A stretch of DNA of 64,000 nt from Actinomycetaceae bacterium (GCA_028724905.1 JAQYTG010000018.1:310001-374000); one strand, 5' to 3'. Positions 1 to 7,888 are shown, counted from the stretch's first letter. Program-made: numbers and translations. Notes: a model not told the origin generated them from the sequence alone.

Positions 1-1
1 T

Positions 2-1708
2 TTGGTGCAAATAGCTTTCATGGTGGGCGCTATTTACGCTGGATCTCGCACGGCCATGGGATTCGGCCAAGAGCTTCGCACCAGCATTTTCCAAACCGTA
101 CAGCGCTTTTCTCCCACAGATCAACACCGCTTCGGCGCCCCTACGCTCATCACCCGCACCACCAACGACGTCACTCAAGTGCAGATGGTCACTCTTATGA
201 CTTTCACCGTGATGATCACCGCTCCGATTATGGGCATTGGCGGAATCGTGATGGCACTGCGCCAAGATGCTCAGCTCTCGGTGCTATTGCTGGTGATCGT
301 GCCACTCCTGGCACTCATTATCGGCGGGGTCATGGCAGGCTTGACGCCGAGCTACAGCATACAGCAGCAACGCATTGACCGTATCAACACCCTTTTACGC
401 GAACAGCTCACCGGAGTGCGCGTGATCCGCGCCTTTGTACGCCAACACTCCGAACGGGAGAAATTCAGGCAGGCCAACTCTGAGCTGCGGGCGATTTGGC
501 TCAAAATCGGCTGGCTGTGGTCTTTTCTGATGCCAGCTACATCCCTCGTGGTAGGCATCAGCTCCGCCGCCGTCATCTGGTTTGGCGGCGAGCGGATCCA
601 GGCCGGCCAGATGGAAGTAGGATCGCTCACGGCATATATCACCTATCTGATGATGATTCTCGGCGCCGTCATGATGAGCGGCATGATGGCTATGATGTTT
701 CCACGCGGAGAAATCTCAGCGAAACGCCTACGAGAGATCGAAAAAACTATTCCTAGTATCCATTCGCCAGAGCATCCTACACCGCTGCCGGATGGCTCAC
801 TCACATTCGAGCTCAAACACGCCACAATCCAGTACGAGGGAGCTGAGGATCCGGTGATCCGTGACGTCAATCTACGCCTCTCCCCTGATTCTCTCGTGAC
901 GATCATCGGCTCCACTGGCTGCGGAAAATCGAGTATCGCCAAACTTTTTCCGAGACTGCTTGACCCCAGTGATGGGCAGTTACTAGTAGGCGGAATTGAT
1001 GCACGAAAACTCGACCTGCGCGAACTGCGATCACGAGTGGCTTACGTACCTCAGCGGGCTTTTCTATTTTCCGGCACTGTAGCATCTAACGTGGCCGGAC
1101 TCCCATCAGCATCACCCGAAGCGGGGTCTTTGCAAACGCAGCCTGCGGAGGACTCACGCAGCGCCACAACGGTTGCCGTTGCCGCCCCGTCTTCTGCTGT
1201 TGCCCTCTCGTCCACCGATGCCGCTCCTCCCCCGCCTATCTCCGCCGAGTACGATGAAGCCCGCATTCAACTCGCTCTCGAAGCCGCACAAGCGTGGGAT
1301 TTTGTGCGCGATCTCAAAGACGGACTATACGCACACGTGGAATCAGGAGGCCAAAATTTCTCTGGTGGCCAGCGCCAGCGCCTGGCCATTGCCCGCGCAC
1401 TCTACCGCTGTATACCAGATTCCCACACCGGAGCACGGCAAGCAGACCTGTTGATCTTTGACGATTCTTTTTCCGCTCTGGATTTCGCCACCGATGCCGC
1501 GCTGCGCACCAACCTGCGGCGTTACATTGGCGATATTGCTATCTTACTCATCGCTCAAAGAGTGGCCACCATCCGCAACGCCAGCGAAATCGTCGTCCTC
1601 TCTGGCGGCAAGATTGAGGCGCGCGGCACCCACCGCAAACTCATGGAAACTTCCCCCACGTATTTAGATATTGTGCGCTCACAGCTGACCAAAGAGGAGG
1701 CACAATGA
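2..1708 (+). CDS. ABC exporter half-transporter, degenerate-site subunit (5' partial)
   Basis: The gene enters from the left edge; 568 residues are visible. Membrane segments fill roughly residues 1-240 and a nucleotide-binding domain follows. Walker A is GSTGCGKSS (~residue 301), the Q-loop is YVPQR and the signature is FSGGQRQR. The Walker B segment reads LLIFDDS, with Asp where the catalytic Glu belongs, and the switch region reads IAQR instead of IAHR. These changes are typical of the degenerate site of heterodimeric exporters (TM287/288, BmrCD type). About 50 Ala/Ser/Pro-rich residues are inserted after the Q-loop (~residues 365-415), which is unusual. The stop overlaps the start of the next half-transporter (ATGA), so the two are co-translated and surely pair. 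The substrate cannot be read from sequence; multidrug or lipid export is usual for the family. Confidence 0.93.
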   Translation: MVQIAFMVGAIYAGSRTAMGFGQELRTSIFQTVQRFSPTDQHRFGAPTLITRTTNDVTQVQMVTLMTFTVMITAPIMGIGGIVMALRQDAQLSVLLLVIVPLLALIIGGVMAGLTPSYSIQQQRIDRINTLLREQLTGVRVIRAFVRQHSEREKFRQANSELRAIWLKIGWLWSFLMPATSLVVGISSAAVIWFGGERIQAGQMEVGSLTAYITYLMMILGAVMMSGMMAMMFPRGEISAKRLREIEKTIPSIHSPEHPTPLPDGSLTFELKHATIQYEGAEDPVIRDVNLRLSPDSLVTIIGSTGCGKSSIAKLFPRLLDPSDGQLLVGGIDARKLDLRELRSRVAYVPQRAFLFSGTVASNVAGLPSASPEAGSLQTQPAEDSRSATTVAVAAPSSAVALSSTDAAPPPPISAEYDEARIQLALEAAQAWDFVRDLKDGLYAHVESGGQNFSGGQRQRLAIARALYRCIPDSHTGARQADLLIFDDSFSALDFATDAALRTNLRRYIGDIAILLIAQRVATIRNASEIVVLSGGKIEARGTHRKLMETSPTYLDIVRSQLTKEEAQ

Positions 1709-3519
1709 GTCCGCACTCTGCCAAATTTGACCCCACATCCACGCAGACACGAGATAAAAAAGGCGCCCTAAAAGGGATGTTTCGGATGCTGCTGCCTGAG
1801 CGTCCACGAATTGCATTAGTACTCGTTCTTACGTTGATCTCCACTCTCGCCAACGTCGCAGCCCCCAAATTTCTCGGTGACGCCACCAACGTGATCGTCG
1901 CTGGCGTCACCAGCCCTACTCATACCGTAGATTTTCATGCCCTTTTGCAAGTGCTGGGAATCGTCGTGTGCCTGTACATCATCCAAGCAGTGACGTTCTT
2001 CAGCGCTGGCATCATTGTGCGCGTTGTCATGCAAAATCTCGGATTCAAACTCCGCGCGGACGCTCAAGCGAAAATTGACCGACTCCCGCTGAGCTATATT
2101 GACCGGCACGCCCGAGGTGATCTGCTCTCACGAGTGACGAATGACATCGACAATATCAATCAGACCCTGATGCAAACACTCAACAACGTCGTGACGTCCA
2201 TCTATATGCTCATCGGCATTCTTTCGATGATGCTGTGGATTTCGTGGTCGCTCGCACTGCTCACACTTCTCGTGCTCCCCCTGGGCATGATCGCTCTCGT
2301 ACGCCTGCTGAAACTTGCTAAACCGCAATTTTCGCGGCAATGGAAAGCCACTGGCGACGTGAGCTCCATCGTTGAGGAGAGCTTCACGGGGCTAGAAGTT
2401 GTGAGCGCGTTTGGCATGGAAAACGACTTCGAGGAAATTTTTAATGCCGCTAACCATCGGCTTTTTGACGCCGGTTTCAAAGGACAGTTTTTCTCCCAGC
2501 TCGCCCAGCCACTGATGAGTTTCATCTCCAATCTGCAATTCGTACTAGTAGCCGTTATAGGCGGTCTACAGGTGATGGCCGGACAGCTCACTATCGGCGG
2601 GATTCAGGCATTTATTCAATATGCACGCCAGCTCAATCACCCCGTCTCCACCCTCGCCTCTATCGCTAATTTGCTGCAAAGTGGAGCTGCTAGCGCCGAG
2701 CGCATCTTCGACTTTTTAGACACTGAGGAGATGGAAGCTGACGCCACAGCAACCTACGAGCAGCACGTGCCTGCCGAATTACGGCGCGGCGATATCGTTT
2801 TCGATCACGTATCTTTCAGCTACAACGCAGAAAGCCCCGTGATTCGAGATCTCTCAGTGAGCGTGCATCCTGGGCAGCAGATAGCCATTGTAGGCCCCAC
2901 TGGAGCTGGAAAAACCACGCTCGTCAATCTGCTCATGCGATTCTATGAGATTGACGGCGGAGACATCACCGTAGATGGCGCTAGTATCCGCACGTTCAGC
3001 AAGGATTCACTGCGTGCTCGAATAGGCATGGTCCTTCAAGATACCTGGCTTTTTGAGGGAACAATCGAAGAAAATATCGCTTTTGGGCGCGTGGGAGCCA
3101 GCCACGCTGACGTCGTCAAAGCCGCTCAAGCCACTGGGCTTGACCGTCTCATTCGCCAACTCCCCGAGGGATATGCCACGCGGGTGAGCGACGAAGACTC
3201 CGGCTTATCTGCTGGAGAAAAACAGCTACTCACAATTGCCAGAGCCTATATTTCTCAGCCGGATATTCTGATCCTTGACGAAGCCACAAGCTCTGTGGAC
3301 ACTCGTACAGAAATGCTCGTAGGGAGCGCCATGAGCGATTTGCGCGTAGGGCGTACGAGTTTCGTGATCGCCCATCGACTCTCCACCATTCGCGGAGCAG
3401 ACACCATTATTGTGATGGAAAATGGGGACGTCGTAGAGCAAGGAAACCACCAGCAACTCATGGATGCTCGCGGAGCCTACTATCGGCTCTATCAAAGCCA
3501 GTTCGCGGGGCAAGACTAA
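1705..3519 (+). CDS. ABC exporter half-transporter, catalytically competent subunit
   Basis: 604 residues: an N-terminal cytosolic stretch, an exporter-type membrane domain (~residues 30-320) and an NBD. Walker A is GPTGAGKTTL, Walker B ILILDEATSS with the catalytic Glu, and the H-loop is IAHRLSTI. The signature motif is LSAGEKQ rather than LSGGQ. In a heterodimer this weak signature faces the Walker motifs of the upstream subunit, so one composite ATP site should be inactive and the other active, as in TM287/288-type exporters. It begins by ATGA overlap with the upstream gene. It is followed by a convergent gene on the minus strand. Confidence 0.95.
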   Translation: MSPHSAKFDPTSTQTRDKKGALKGMFRMLLPERPRIALVLVLTLISTLANVAAPKFLGDATNVIVAGVTSPTHTVDFHALLQVLGIVVCLYIIQAVTFFSAGIIVRVVMQNLGFKLRADAQAKIDRLPLSYIDRHARGDLLSRVTNDIDNINQTLMQTLNNVVTSIYMLIGILSMMLWISWSLALLTLLVLPLGMIALVRLLKLAKPQFSRQWKATGDVSSIVEESFTGLEVVSAFGMENDFEEIFNAANHRLFDAGFKGQFFSQLAQPLMSFISNLQFVLVAVIGGLQVMAGQLTIGGIQAFIQYARQLNHPVSTLASIANLLQSGAASAERIFDFLDTEEMEADATATYEQHVPAELRRGDIVFDHVSFSYNAESPVIRDLSVSVHPGQQIAIVGPTGAGKTTLVNLLMRFYEIDGGDITVDGASIRTFSKDSLRARIGMVLQDTWLFEGTIEENIAFGRVGASHADVVKAAQATGLDRLIRQLPEGYATRVSDEDSGLSAGEKQLLTIARAYISQPDILILDEATSSVDTRTEMLVGSAMSDLRVGRTSFVIAHRLSTIRGADTIIVMENGDVVEQGNHQQLMDARGAYYRLYQSQFAGQD

Positions 3520-3555
3520 GGCTCGCCCGCAGCCTCATGCCTCGCGTGAGCCGGC

Positions 3556-4176
3556 TCAGACGAATAAACTCAGATCTCCCGCTCCTTCGCGGGCAATAAC
3601 GAGATTGCCGTCACTAAAATCAATCACCGTGGTGGGGCCTTCTTCGCCTACCGGTCCTTCCACGACGACGTCAAGCGCGTGGCCGAGGATATCATTGACA
3701 ATCCAGCCCTCCGCCAGCGGATCGGCGTCACCTGGCATAATCAAACTGGAACTCAACAACGGCTGCCCAAGAGCACTCACGATTGCTTGGCAAATAGCAT
3801 GATCGGGAATTCGCACGCCAATAGTATTTTTCTTCGGATTCAGCGTCATCCGAGGCACTTCTTTGGTACCCCGCAAAATAAATGTATACGGCCCAGGGGT
3901 GGCGGCTTTCAAAAGCCGAAATTCGCTGTTGTCTAAAATCACGAGCTGGCCAAGCTGTGCGAAATTGTGGCACAGCAGCGTGAAGTGGTGCTTTGCCCCC
4001 ACCTGTCGAATTGTGCGGATCCGCTCCAAGCCCTCTTTATTAGCCATCGTGCACACGATTGCATAGCCAGAGTCTGTAGGAATTGCCGCTACTTCACCGC
4101 GGAGCAGGCGTTCCACTACTTTGTTCACCAATCGCAGCTGCGGATTTTCTGGGTGAATGTCCACATAGTAGGCCAT
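3556..4176 (-). CDS. Sua5/YciO/YrdC family protein (threonylcarbamoyl-AMP synthase-like)
   Basis: 206 residues with the YrdC fold: an N-terminal segment leading to IPTDSGYAIVC, then the basic KHHFTLLC segment (the KR/KxR region of the family), ATPGPYTFIL, and GVRIPDH near residue 120. Family members make threonylcarbamoyl-AMP from threonine, bicarbonate and ATP for the t6A37 tRNA modification. The YciO subgroup has no firmly established role, and the KKNTIGVRIPDH pattern is also seen in YciO-like proteins. I therefore give no symbol. A GAAAGGA-like ribosome site precedes the ATG. It converges on the ABC exporter gene. Confidence 0.85.
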   Translation of the reverse strand: MAYYVDIHPENPQLRLVNKVVERLLRGEVAAIPTDSGYAIVCTMANKEGLERIRTIRQVGAKHHFTLLCHNFAQLGQLVILDNSEFRLLKAATPGPYTFILRGTKEVPRMTLNPKKNTIGVRIPDHAICQAIVSALGQPLLSSSLIMPGDADPLAEGWIVNDILGHALDVVVEGPVGEEGPTTVIDFSDGNLVIAREGAGDLSLFV

Positions 4177-4271
4177 CGCGTTCCTTTCTTCTGGTAGCTA
4201 GCTATGTACTCCAAGCTGATCCCTGGCTGGTGACGCTACGTATAAAGTAGCGCAGTACGCAACGGACGGCG

Positions 4272-4778
4272 TCACCCCACTCGGTGCAAGAGCCGCACCG
4301 GCGCCCCCGCCCCAGCGTATCTAAATACCTCCAGCTCATCATCCCAGGCTTGCCCAAGTGCCACGTCCATAAGTCGACGCAGCTCAGCAGGATCACCTTG
4401 GGATTGCTCTAAGGCCGCACGAATCCGATTCTCTGGCACTACCACATTGCCGAGCCGATCTGTCTGCGCGTAAAAAATCCCCAAGCTCGGCGTACAACTC
4501 CATCGCCCTCCCTCGGAAACAGGAGTGCATTCCTCCGTGATTTCAAAACGCAGGTGCTCCCAGCCCCCCAGAGCGGACGCCAGCACTGCCCCCGTTCCTA
4601 CATCGCCCGTCCACTGGGCTTCGCCGCGATTCATAGATGGCAAGGCGGGCTGGCGCGCCCAATCAAAATGGAGCTGATATCCGAGCACACTTGATGCCGC
4701 CCATTCAACGTGTGGTTGAACAGCCGGCGTCACCGAATGTATAAATATCACGCCGCGGGTGGCGTATTGTTTGCTCAC
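4272..4778 (-). CDS. DUF3145 family protein
   Basis: 168 residues of an actinobacterial family of unknown function, recognised from the RGVIFIHS start, the HVEWAASSVLG segment and the conserved WTGDVGTGA and FEITEE stretches. I chose the GTG at 4778 because AGGAGG (4784-4789) lies five bases upstream. The open frame continues upstream to 4931, but that extension lacks family similarity and would overlap the deformylase. No membrane segment or catalytic motif is visible. It lies directly downstream of def on the same strand, about 150 bp apart. Confidence 0.85.
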   Translation of the reverse strand: MSKQYATRGVIFIHSVTPAVQPHVEWAASSVLGYQLHFDWARQPALPSMNRGEAQWTGDVGTGAVLASALGGWEHLRFEITEECTPVSEGGRWSCTPSLGIFYAQTDRLGNVVVPENRIRAALEQSQGDPAELRRLMDVALGQAWDDELEVFRYAGAGAPVRLLHRVG

Positions 4779-4927
4779 CGTGACCTCCTGTGCTTGGGTG
4801 ATATTCCCCAACACACCCCACACACCTAGGCAGCGAGCATAGACAGTTCTAAGATACGCCCGCCACAGGCAAAAAGTAAATGTTTCCAGTAAACGTCTCT
4901 TCTGTTCTACTTCCGTTAGACTTCCGT

Positions 4928-5419
4928 TCACCAGCCTCGTTCACGAATATCTTTCAGCGCTTTCTTGCGCTCTGAGCGCGAGAGCCGGTCGATGTACACG
5001 TGCCCATCGAGGTGATCCACTTCGTGCTGAATCAGGCGCCCCCAGATTTCTTCTCCTTCAAGGGTAATAATGTTGCCGTCGAGATCTACCCCCTCCGCTT
5101 TTGCATACCACGCCCGCTCACACGGATACCACAAATCCGGCACCGAAAGGCAGCCCTCTTCGCCATCTTGATACTCCTCGGTGCTCATATCCACGATCAC
5201 GGGATTCAGAATATAGCCGTGTTTGCCGTCGATGTTGTAGGAGAAAGCACGCCAATCTTGTCCAATCTGGTTCGCCGCGAGGCCGGCGCGCCCAGGAGCA
5301 TCGACCGTCTCCATTAAATCGTCTACGAGCTGGCGGATTCCTGGCGTTATCTCAGTGATTTCTTTGCACACTGTGCGCAGGATCGGATCACCAATAATAC
5401 GAATGCTTCGGATAGTCAT
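4928..5419 (-). CDS. def: peptide deformylase
   Basis: 163 residues. Removes the N-formyl group from nascent proteins using a metal ion. The three family motifs are present: [11 protein letters not shown] (motif 1, with Asn replacing the usual Pro before Gln), EGCLSVP (motif 2, metal-binding Cys) and QHEVDHLDG (motif 3, HExxH). Length fits actinobacterial deformylases. It is the last housekeeping gene before the phage scar. No fmt lies beside it, unlike in many genomes. Confidence 0.95.
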   Translation of the reverse strand: MTIRSIRIIGDPILRTVCKEITEITPGIRQLVDDLMETVDAPGRAGLAANQIGQDWRAFSYNIDGKHGYILNPVIVDMSTEEYQDGEEGCLSVPDLWYPCERAWYAKAEGVDLDGNIITLEGEEIWGRLIQHEVDHLDGHVYIDRLSRSERKKALKDIRERGW

Positions 5420-5491
5420 GGCGCTATTCTAAGAGCTGCCAGCCTATTGCGCACGCTCACGCCGAATATCGTGCACAGTCTGAGCAGAGCT

Positions 5492-5730
5492 CTAGTAGAT
5501 GGGCGCAGTCTGAGCAGATGGGGTGAGCCTGGCGGAGTGTACGGCCGGAATCTTCACACCAAGCCCACGCAACGCCCGCAAATCCTACGCATTCCACCGC
5601 CTGGAACCATTCAACTTTGAATACAACGACGACGGCGACACATGAAGCATCCCAGCCAGCTCCACCACCGACACACCTGACGACACACACCATGCCGCCA
5701 CGATACGCAACGCACAAACAAAAATTATCC
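5492..5730 (-). pseudogene. cro-like pseudogene of a relic prophage
   Basis: The stretch at about 5549-5695 is roughly 90% identical to the intact cro-like gene at 22125-22340. Translated in the matching frame it reads SSGVSVVELAGMLHVSPSS and then SLYSKLNGSRRWNA, followed by an in-frame TAG where the intact gene has TCG. The frame resumes after the stop with DLRALRGLGVKIP. No ATG or GTG with a ribosome site starts this frame. It is therefore a decayed paralogue left from an earlier, related phage at the same tRNA site. Confidence 0.8.
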
Positions 5731-5849
5731 ACGCGAGTAGATATAATTCATATCGAGTTACACGGATGTTATTTGAGTTTCCGCAGTGTATCCTAATTGA
5801 CTTTTATAAACATCTAACAAAATATCTAACACATTTTATATTGTTCCGT

Positions 5850-6215
5850 GGGCTAGCGGACAAAAGTTACTGATTTTGGGCTAGTAGTCGTTGTGGTAGG
5901 GGTGTTGGTGTGTGGTTCGTTCCAGTCGATTGCTGCGCCTCAGCGTTGATGGCCGCACTTATCTTTCCCATTTCTCACCATGCCAGCCCCACACACGGGA
6001 TAACGCTTCTTATTCAATCCCATACCCACAAGTATGGAACTAGTTTTCACCACGACTTTTACCTGCTATCACACGCAAAACCCGAAATCCTATCAATAAC
6101 TATTGACCAACCAAAAACTCGAGTCGAAACGACTTTTCATCGACTTTTCACCGACTTTTCCCCACTGCACCAGCGAAAAACAGCAAAACCACCAATAACT
6201 ATCGTCCTATAGCTC
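5850..6215. mobile_element. MITE-like element, copy A (366 bp, 8-bp target duplication)
   Basis: The left end GGGCTAGCGGACAAAAGTTA and the reverse complement of the right end (GAGCTATAGGACGATAGTTA) match at about 18 of 25 positions, forming terminal inverted repeats. The element is flanked on both sides by TGTTCCGT (5842-5849 and 6216-6223), a perfect 8-bp direct repeat consistent with a target-site duplication. No transposase frame is inside. Near the right end are three 11-bp CGACTTTTC-type repeats (about 6130-6162). It splits the short intergenic region between the relic cro and rep genes, which explains why that spacer is about 370 bp longer than in the intact prophage. A related copy lies at 35347-35853. 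Confidence 0.68.
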
Positions 6216-6229
6216 TGTTCCGTTATGCC

Positions 6230-6541
6230 GTGAGTATGAGCGCATTAATAGATGTAGAAGTACAGCCAACGTATAATTTTGCCGCAATTGTGGCGCAAAA
6301 TATCCATGCTAGAGCAGCTGCAATCGGATACAACCAAATAGACATTGCAAGGGCAATTGGAATAGCACAAGGCGCAGTAAATCAGCGTAAATCAGCGCTG
6401 GCGCGGCAAACACCAGTGGCAGCTTGAGGATTTAGCTAAAGTGGCTGCCGTGCTCGGCACGAGGCCGTGGGAGCTTGTGCAGCCAATGGAGGATATCGAG
6501 AAGCTCCCGCAGTTGGATTCGAACCAACAACCGTTCGATTA
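6230..6541 (+). pseudogene. phage repressor-like pseudogene (frameshifted)
   Basis: The start encodes residues similar to the intact repressor at 22472 (NFAAIVAQNIHARA, then QIDIARAIGIAQGAVNQR). A 10-bp tandem duplication of GTAAATCAGC (6377-6386 and 6387-6396) shifts the frame, so the product stops at 6427. Removing one copy restores NQRWRGKHQWQLEDLAKV and then RPWELVQPMEDIEKLPQ into the attachment core. The gene is the immunity repressor of an older phage of the same type, inactivated. Its promoter, if still alive, points through the att site toward the present integrase. Confidence 0.82.
6468..6541. repeat. left attachment site (attL) of the prophage
   Basis: 74 bp repeated at 22739-22812 with a single mismatch (C6497/T22768). 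The uninterrupted identical core is 6498-6541 (44 bp). Positions 6504-6541 are a copy of the 3' half of the tRNA-Asn gene up to the anticodon loop. Recombination between the two copies would excise 16,271 bp. Confidence 0.92.
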
Positions 6542-6618
6542 TTGGCATTTTCCGATAGTGCTCGTGCTGGGTAGTTTTTCGGCGTATTGCATGGCTCGCT
6601 TTATGCGTTGTAGTCGTT

Positions 6619-7419
6619 ATGGACGTACTTATTCATGATTTTTTGCGCCACCTTGCTGCTGGTGGCGCTTCGTTAAATACTCTTAAGCTACGGAAGTATT
6701 ATTTAGAGCGTTTCGCTTGCTCCCATTCAATTCTTGAGGCTACTCCCGCTGACTTAGAGGATTTTCTTACTGAGCATCATTGGAGTAATGAAACTGCTCG
6801 GTCTGCTCGTTCGGCTTTAGTAACTTTTTATAGTTGGTTACATGATTCTGGCCAGATTTCTAGCAACCCCACTGCTCGGCTTCCCATTATTCACGAGCTG
6901 CCACCGAATCCACACCCTTTACCAGAACAGGAATATGTAAAAGCGTTGCGGCGCGCGCCGGCACGGTGGCGGATTGCCATCAGGCTCGCAGGTGAGGCTG
7001 GTTTGCGGCGTAGCGAGATAGCTCAAGTGGCCGCTAGCGACGTTTTCCAGGACATTTTGGGCTATTCGCTACACGTGCATGGTAAGGGAGGCAAAGAGCG
7101 GGATGTGCCACTGGGCGATTCCCTCGCTTTAGAGCTTCGGCTGGCTCTGCGCGGGCAAACATGGCTATATCCGTCACCGCCTCACTCTGGGCACATTACA
7201 GCTGACTATTTAGCGAAACGGGTACGCGCATATCTCCCGAAAGAATGGAGTATGCACGCGCTGCGGCACCGCTTCGCCACGATAGCATATGCGCAGACAA
7301 CGGACATTAGAGCCGTGCAAGAACTTTTAGGTCATGCCAATTTGAACACCACACAAAGATATGTGGCTGTGCCTAGGCAGCGGCTTCGAGAGGTGGCTAG
7401 GGCTGCTGCTGTGGGTTAG
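6619..7419 (+). CDS. int: phage integrase, tyrosine recombinase
   Basis: 266 residues. An N-terminal SAM-like core-binding domain (~1-85) precedes the catalytic domain. Catalytic residues are visible: Arg in EAGLRRSEIA, Lys in HGKGGKERDVPL, HxxR in HALRHRFATIAY, His in LLGHANLNTTQ, and the nucleophile Tyr in TQRYVAV. It lies 77 bp inside attL, as expected for the enzyme that integrates into tRNA-Asn. In the circular phage its start (6619) would overlap the 3' end of the long repressor form (stop 6636-6638). The C-terminus ends ARAAAVG, an Ala-rich tail that could affect protein stability; that is a guess. Its 3' end overlaps the convergent excisionase candidate by 23 bp. Confidence 0.95.
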   Translation: MDVLIHDFLRHLAAGGASLNTLKLRKYYLERFACSHSILEATPADLEDFLTEHHWSNETARSARSALVTFYSWLHDSGQISSNPTARLPIIHELPPNPHPLPEQEYVKALRRAPARWRIAIRLAGEAGLRRSEIAQVAASDVFQDILGYSLHVHGKGGKERDVPLGDSLALELRLALRGQTWLYPSPPHSGHITADYLAKRVRAYLPKEWSMHALRHRFATIAYAQTTDIRAVQELLGHANLNTTQRYVAVPRQRLREVARAAAVG

Positions 7420-7609
7420 TTCGCGTGCGGCCTCGTCCAGGGCGTTGGGCTTGCCATGCGTCTATTGTGTGTTTGCTCCAGCCTTTTGTGCCGCGTCCTG
7501 CAAGGCCGATGATGACATCGGGGGCTGGGAGTTTGTAGTGTGCGAGTGTATCGACTTTGACGCCTATATAGGCTGCTAGGTCAGTGCGGGAGTAGTAAAC
7601 CGTGGCCAT
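7397..7609 (-). CDS. MerR/AlpA-like DNA-binding protein, candidate excisionase
   Basis: 70 residues. The N-terminus YYSRTDLAAYIGVKVDTLAH is a winged-helix/HTH of the excisionase type, followed by a GRGTKGWSKHTIDAWQAQ strand-helix. Basic C-terminus. It is the last gene of the long minus-strand lytic transcript and sits tail to tail with int. That arrangement suits a recombination directionality factor that is made only in lytic growth. A direct role is inferred from position and fold. Confidence 0.75.
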   Translation of the reverse strand: MATVYYSRTDLAAYIGVKVDTLAHYKLPAPDVIIGLAGRGTKGWSKHTIDAWQAQRPGRGRTRTNPQQQP

Positions 7610-7654
7610 GTGTGTGCCTTTCGTGTTATGCTCAGGGTGTTTAAGGGGGTGACT

Positions 7655-7679
7655 CCCCAGCAGCTCCGTACTGCTGGGG
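7655..7679 (-). terminator. hairpin downstream of the mini-ORF
   Basis: Perfect 9-bp stem CCCCAGCAG/CTGCTGGGG with a 7-nt loop, directly after the mini-ORF stop on the minus strand. No clear U-run follows, so it may be a processing or stability hairpin rather than a strong terminator. Confidence 0.5.
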
Positions 7680-7688
7680 GCTTTGGAT

Positions 7689-7772
7689 CTATCGACGGGT
7701 CTTACCGTAGTAGACAGTCAGAACAATTCCAATGACAGCTAGAATTAGACTGAGCATTTCCAAAGGAGTCAC
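7689..7772 (-). CDS. 27-residue membrane micropeptide (holin-like toxin type)
   Basis: A GTG-started frame encodes MTPLEMLSLILAVIGIVL, then VYYGKTRR: one hydrophobic helix with a basic tail. This layout resembles the short holin-like toxin peptides (Hol_Tox/PepG-type) of Firmicute phages, but similarity cannot be tested here. An internal ATG at 7757 is an alternative start. It is embedded in the 14-bp inverted repeat and followed by a hairpin, so it looks like a discrete small gene of the lytic transcript between the DUF2746 gene and the excisionase candidate. Confidence 0.45.
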   Translation of the reverse strand: MTPLEMLSLILAVIGIVLTVYYGKTRR

Positions 7773-7821
7773 CCCCTTTCTTTGTGTGTGTTGATTGGTT
7801 TCTCAACCTCTCAACACATAT

Positions 7822-7872
7822 AATTATAGCCAACTAGTTTGCTAATGGCTAGCTGGCTAGTTGGCTATAATT
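7822..7872. terminator. perfect 16-bp inverted repeat (terminator or protein site)
   Basis: AATTATAGCCAACTAG (7822-7837) pairs perfectly with CTAGTTGGCTATAATT (7857-7872) around a 19-nt loop. It lies just past the DUF2746 stop on the minus strand. No T-run follows on that strand. On the plus strand a T-rich stretch follows about 15 bp later. A bidirectional terminator or a binding site are both possible. Confidence 0.55.
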
Positions 7873-7888
7873 GTGGTTTATATCTCTT

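Larger units (their letters stand above)
7643..7778. repeat. 14-bp perfect inverted repeat flanking a mini-ORF, with internal hairpin
   Basis: AAGGGGGTGACTCC (7643-7656) and its exact complement GGAGTCACCCCCTT (7765-7778) bracket a mini-gene. The right arm covers the putative GTG start and ribosome site of the mini-gene. Base pairing between the arms in the minus-strand transcript would hide that start. Confidence 0.7.

Noticed and set aside
4779..4931. Longer start for the DUF3145 protein
   Set aside because: Would overlap def and lacks a ribosome site, whereas AGGAGG precedes the GTG at 4778.
5457..5732. Minus-strand 91-codon frame as a real gene
   Set aside because: It reads the cro relic in the wrong frame; the frame matching the intact cro has a stop.
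6504..6541. Second tRNA-Asn gene at the left att site
   Set aside because: Only the 3' half (38 nt) is present; the 5' half is replaced by phage sequence, so it cannot fold as a tRNA.
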